Assembly: GCA_965248135.1 (NCBI GenBank)
Contig: CBDFIN010000012.1
Span: forward strand, 1,488,001 to 1,552,000
Source of the DNA: SZUA-100 sp965248135
GTDB taxonomy: Bacteria; Pseudomonadota; Alphaproteobacteria; Rhizobiales; Rhizobiaceae
Reading direction: 5' to 3'
Length of the DNA: 64,000 nt
Each line of letters starts with the position of its first letter. The stretch's first letter is position 1. The position numbers were made by a program, and so were the translations under genes. Positions 63,032-64,000 of this stretch are shown here, in pieces. A model generated the notes under the pieces. The model searched no databases and was not told the DNA's origin. It was given only the letters and a program-made list of their open reading frames with translations.

Positions 63032-64000
63032 CTACAATCTGATCAATGGTGGCGAAGCCACCTGGTTGATCGGCAATGGTGCCGGGTTGATTTTGGAACG
63101 TCGGTGCAAATCACCACGTTTGAAATAGCGTTTGGTTCTCAAAAGCACCGGCAGGCGGTTGGAATGCAGCATCAGGGCCTCATGTTCTTTCATGCGAATG
63201 ATGTCATTGGCCGCCATGACCGGAGCCCTGGCATTGCGGCCAATCCGGGCCTCGAGCTCACGGGCGGTATTGAGCCCCATGCCGGGAAGATAGATTTCCG
63301 TGCCAATCGATTCCTGAATTGTCTTGGTGTTCATGGGACCATAGCGATTTTCCAACTGTGCATAGGATTGCAGGAAAAGCGCAAATGCCACTTTGTATTT
63401 ACGGCTGGTGGTTGCAAATATTTCGAAGCCTTCGACAGACAGGTGACCGAACTCATCCAACATCAGCCATACCGGGCGGCCAGGGTTGTGCTGGTCTTTC
63501 AGCAAGGCTTTGAACAGATCGGCATAGAAGAGATTGAGCAGAAAGGCATAAAGCTCCATCTGGGTCTGGTTGACCATGACATAAAGGGCGGTCTTCTGCT
63601 GACGCAATTCCTCAAATCGCAATGTGTTGGTGGCTGTAAGCCTTGCCATTTCCGGGGTGGCAATTGGATCCAATGCCACATCCGCTGTCATCAACACTGA
63701 CTGGATGGTTTTGAGGTTACCCTGAACAAAAGCCTGATAGGCACCAAAGGTACTTTGATCCTGCTGTGTTGCCGCCAATACGAAGTTATCAATCTTGCCC
63801 AATTGTCCTTTTGGAGCCAAATGGGCATCAAAGCTGGTAATCAGGTGCCGGAGATTGGCAAGATTGCGATATTGTGGATCGGGCTGATTATGCAGGCACT
63901 GGGTCAAAATGCGGATGAGTTTGGTTCCAGATTGTTCCCAGAATGGATCACCTGACCCCTGACTACCACGACCATTGGCTGACCTGACCAATGTCTTGGC
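63032..64000 (-). CDS. Type IV coupling protein (VirD4/TraG-like), C-terminal part
   Basis: The gene is open at the right edge; about 320 C-terminal residues are visible. Walker B is VWLMLDEFGHLS (about 200 residues from the visible beginning), followed by FALFLQSYAQLENRYG and ESIGTEIYLPG, typical of VirD4/TraG ATPases that bring DNA to the conjugation pore. The Walker A region must lie outside the window. It shows that the island has, or had, conjugation genes. Confidence 0.85.
   Translation of the reverse strand, partial: AKTLVRSANGRGSQGSGDPFWEQSGTKLIRILTQCLHNQPDPQYRNLANLRHLITSFDAHLAPKGQLGKIDNFVLAATQQDQSTFGAYQAFVQGNLKTIQSVLMTADVALDPIATPEMARLTATNTLRFEELRQQKTALYVMVNQTQMELYAFLLNLFYADLFKALLKDQHNPGRPVWLMLDEFGHLSVEGFEIFATTSRKYKVAFALFLQSYAQLENRYGPMNTKTIQESIGTEIYLPGMGLNTARELEARIGRNARAPVMAANDIIRMKEHEALMLHSNRLPVLLRTKRYFKRGDLHRRSKINPAPLPINQVASPPLIRL

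Overview
The window reads as alphaproteobacterial DNA, most likely Hyphomicrobiales (rhizobia-like). Support comes from the prophage gene types, the IS30/IS21/ISAs1/IS3/IS256 set, the peptide-type ABC importer with glutamine-synthetase-like and N-formylglutamate amidohydrolase genes, and moderate GC. Almost all of it is accessory DNA: a prophage end, a transporter/catabolic operon that looks chromosomal, insertion sequences, and an integrative or conjugative island. No core housekeeping genes are visible apart from two tRNA genes.

1-13.5 kb: right-hand part of a prophage with a contractile tail. Genes run + strand in P2-like order: tape measure (split by an IS30 copy), U, X, a small membrane protein, D, V, W, J, I, H-like, fibre candidates, a DUF1353 protein, an SNase-like nuclease, small zinc-ribbon proteins, then an overlapping com-mom pair (DNA hypermodification). 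Five copies of an ~80-bp structured intergenic element sit between the tail genes, one of them inverted. A tRNA-Thr gene (13.77-13.84 kb) follows with its 3' end facing the prophage.

14.1-18.9 kb: a decayed, nested IS region (IS21 remnant holding an ISAs1 fragment, an IS3 element and CTAG-bounded palindromes) and an AT-rich gap.

18.97-35.3 kb: one co-directional run of twelve genes. It encodes a Tat-secreted dipeptide-type binding protein, two permeases, a two-domain ATPase, a DeoR regulator, an M20 amidohydrolase (frameshifted here), an inositol-monophosphatase-like enzyme, an N-formylglutamate-amidohydrolase-like enzyme, a glutamine-synthetase-like ligase, an aldehyde dehydrogenase, an Fe-type alcohol dehydrogenase, an amidase and two APH/choline-kinase-like kinases. 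The set suggests import and gamma-glutamylated breakdown of an amino alcohol or acylated amine. The substrate is unknown.

35.4-50.2 kb: IS3 (IS2-type layout), a secreted alpha/beta hydrolase, an intact IS21 with a 6-bp target duplication inside an ISAs1 relic, a small very basic secreted protein, a decayed IS256, and a polyamine-type binding protein fused to a DUF900 esterase. The fusion gene is split by a second, identical IS30 copy. ISAs1 debris and a broken S24-type repressor gene follow.

51-64 kb: an island beginning at tRNA-Leu(CAG). It carries a kinase (kinase + zinc ribbon + FHA), a membrane PP2C phosphatase, a divergent TerY-like vWA protein, an unrecognised 331-residue protein and an 898-residue TPR-CHAT caspase-like protease. 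It also has a DUF1778/GNAT toxin-antitoxin pair, a large serine recombinase, small island genes and a type IV coupling protein running off the right edge. The phospho-signalling triad beside a CHAT protease is the best candidate for a new stress or phage-defence system.
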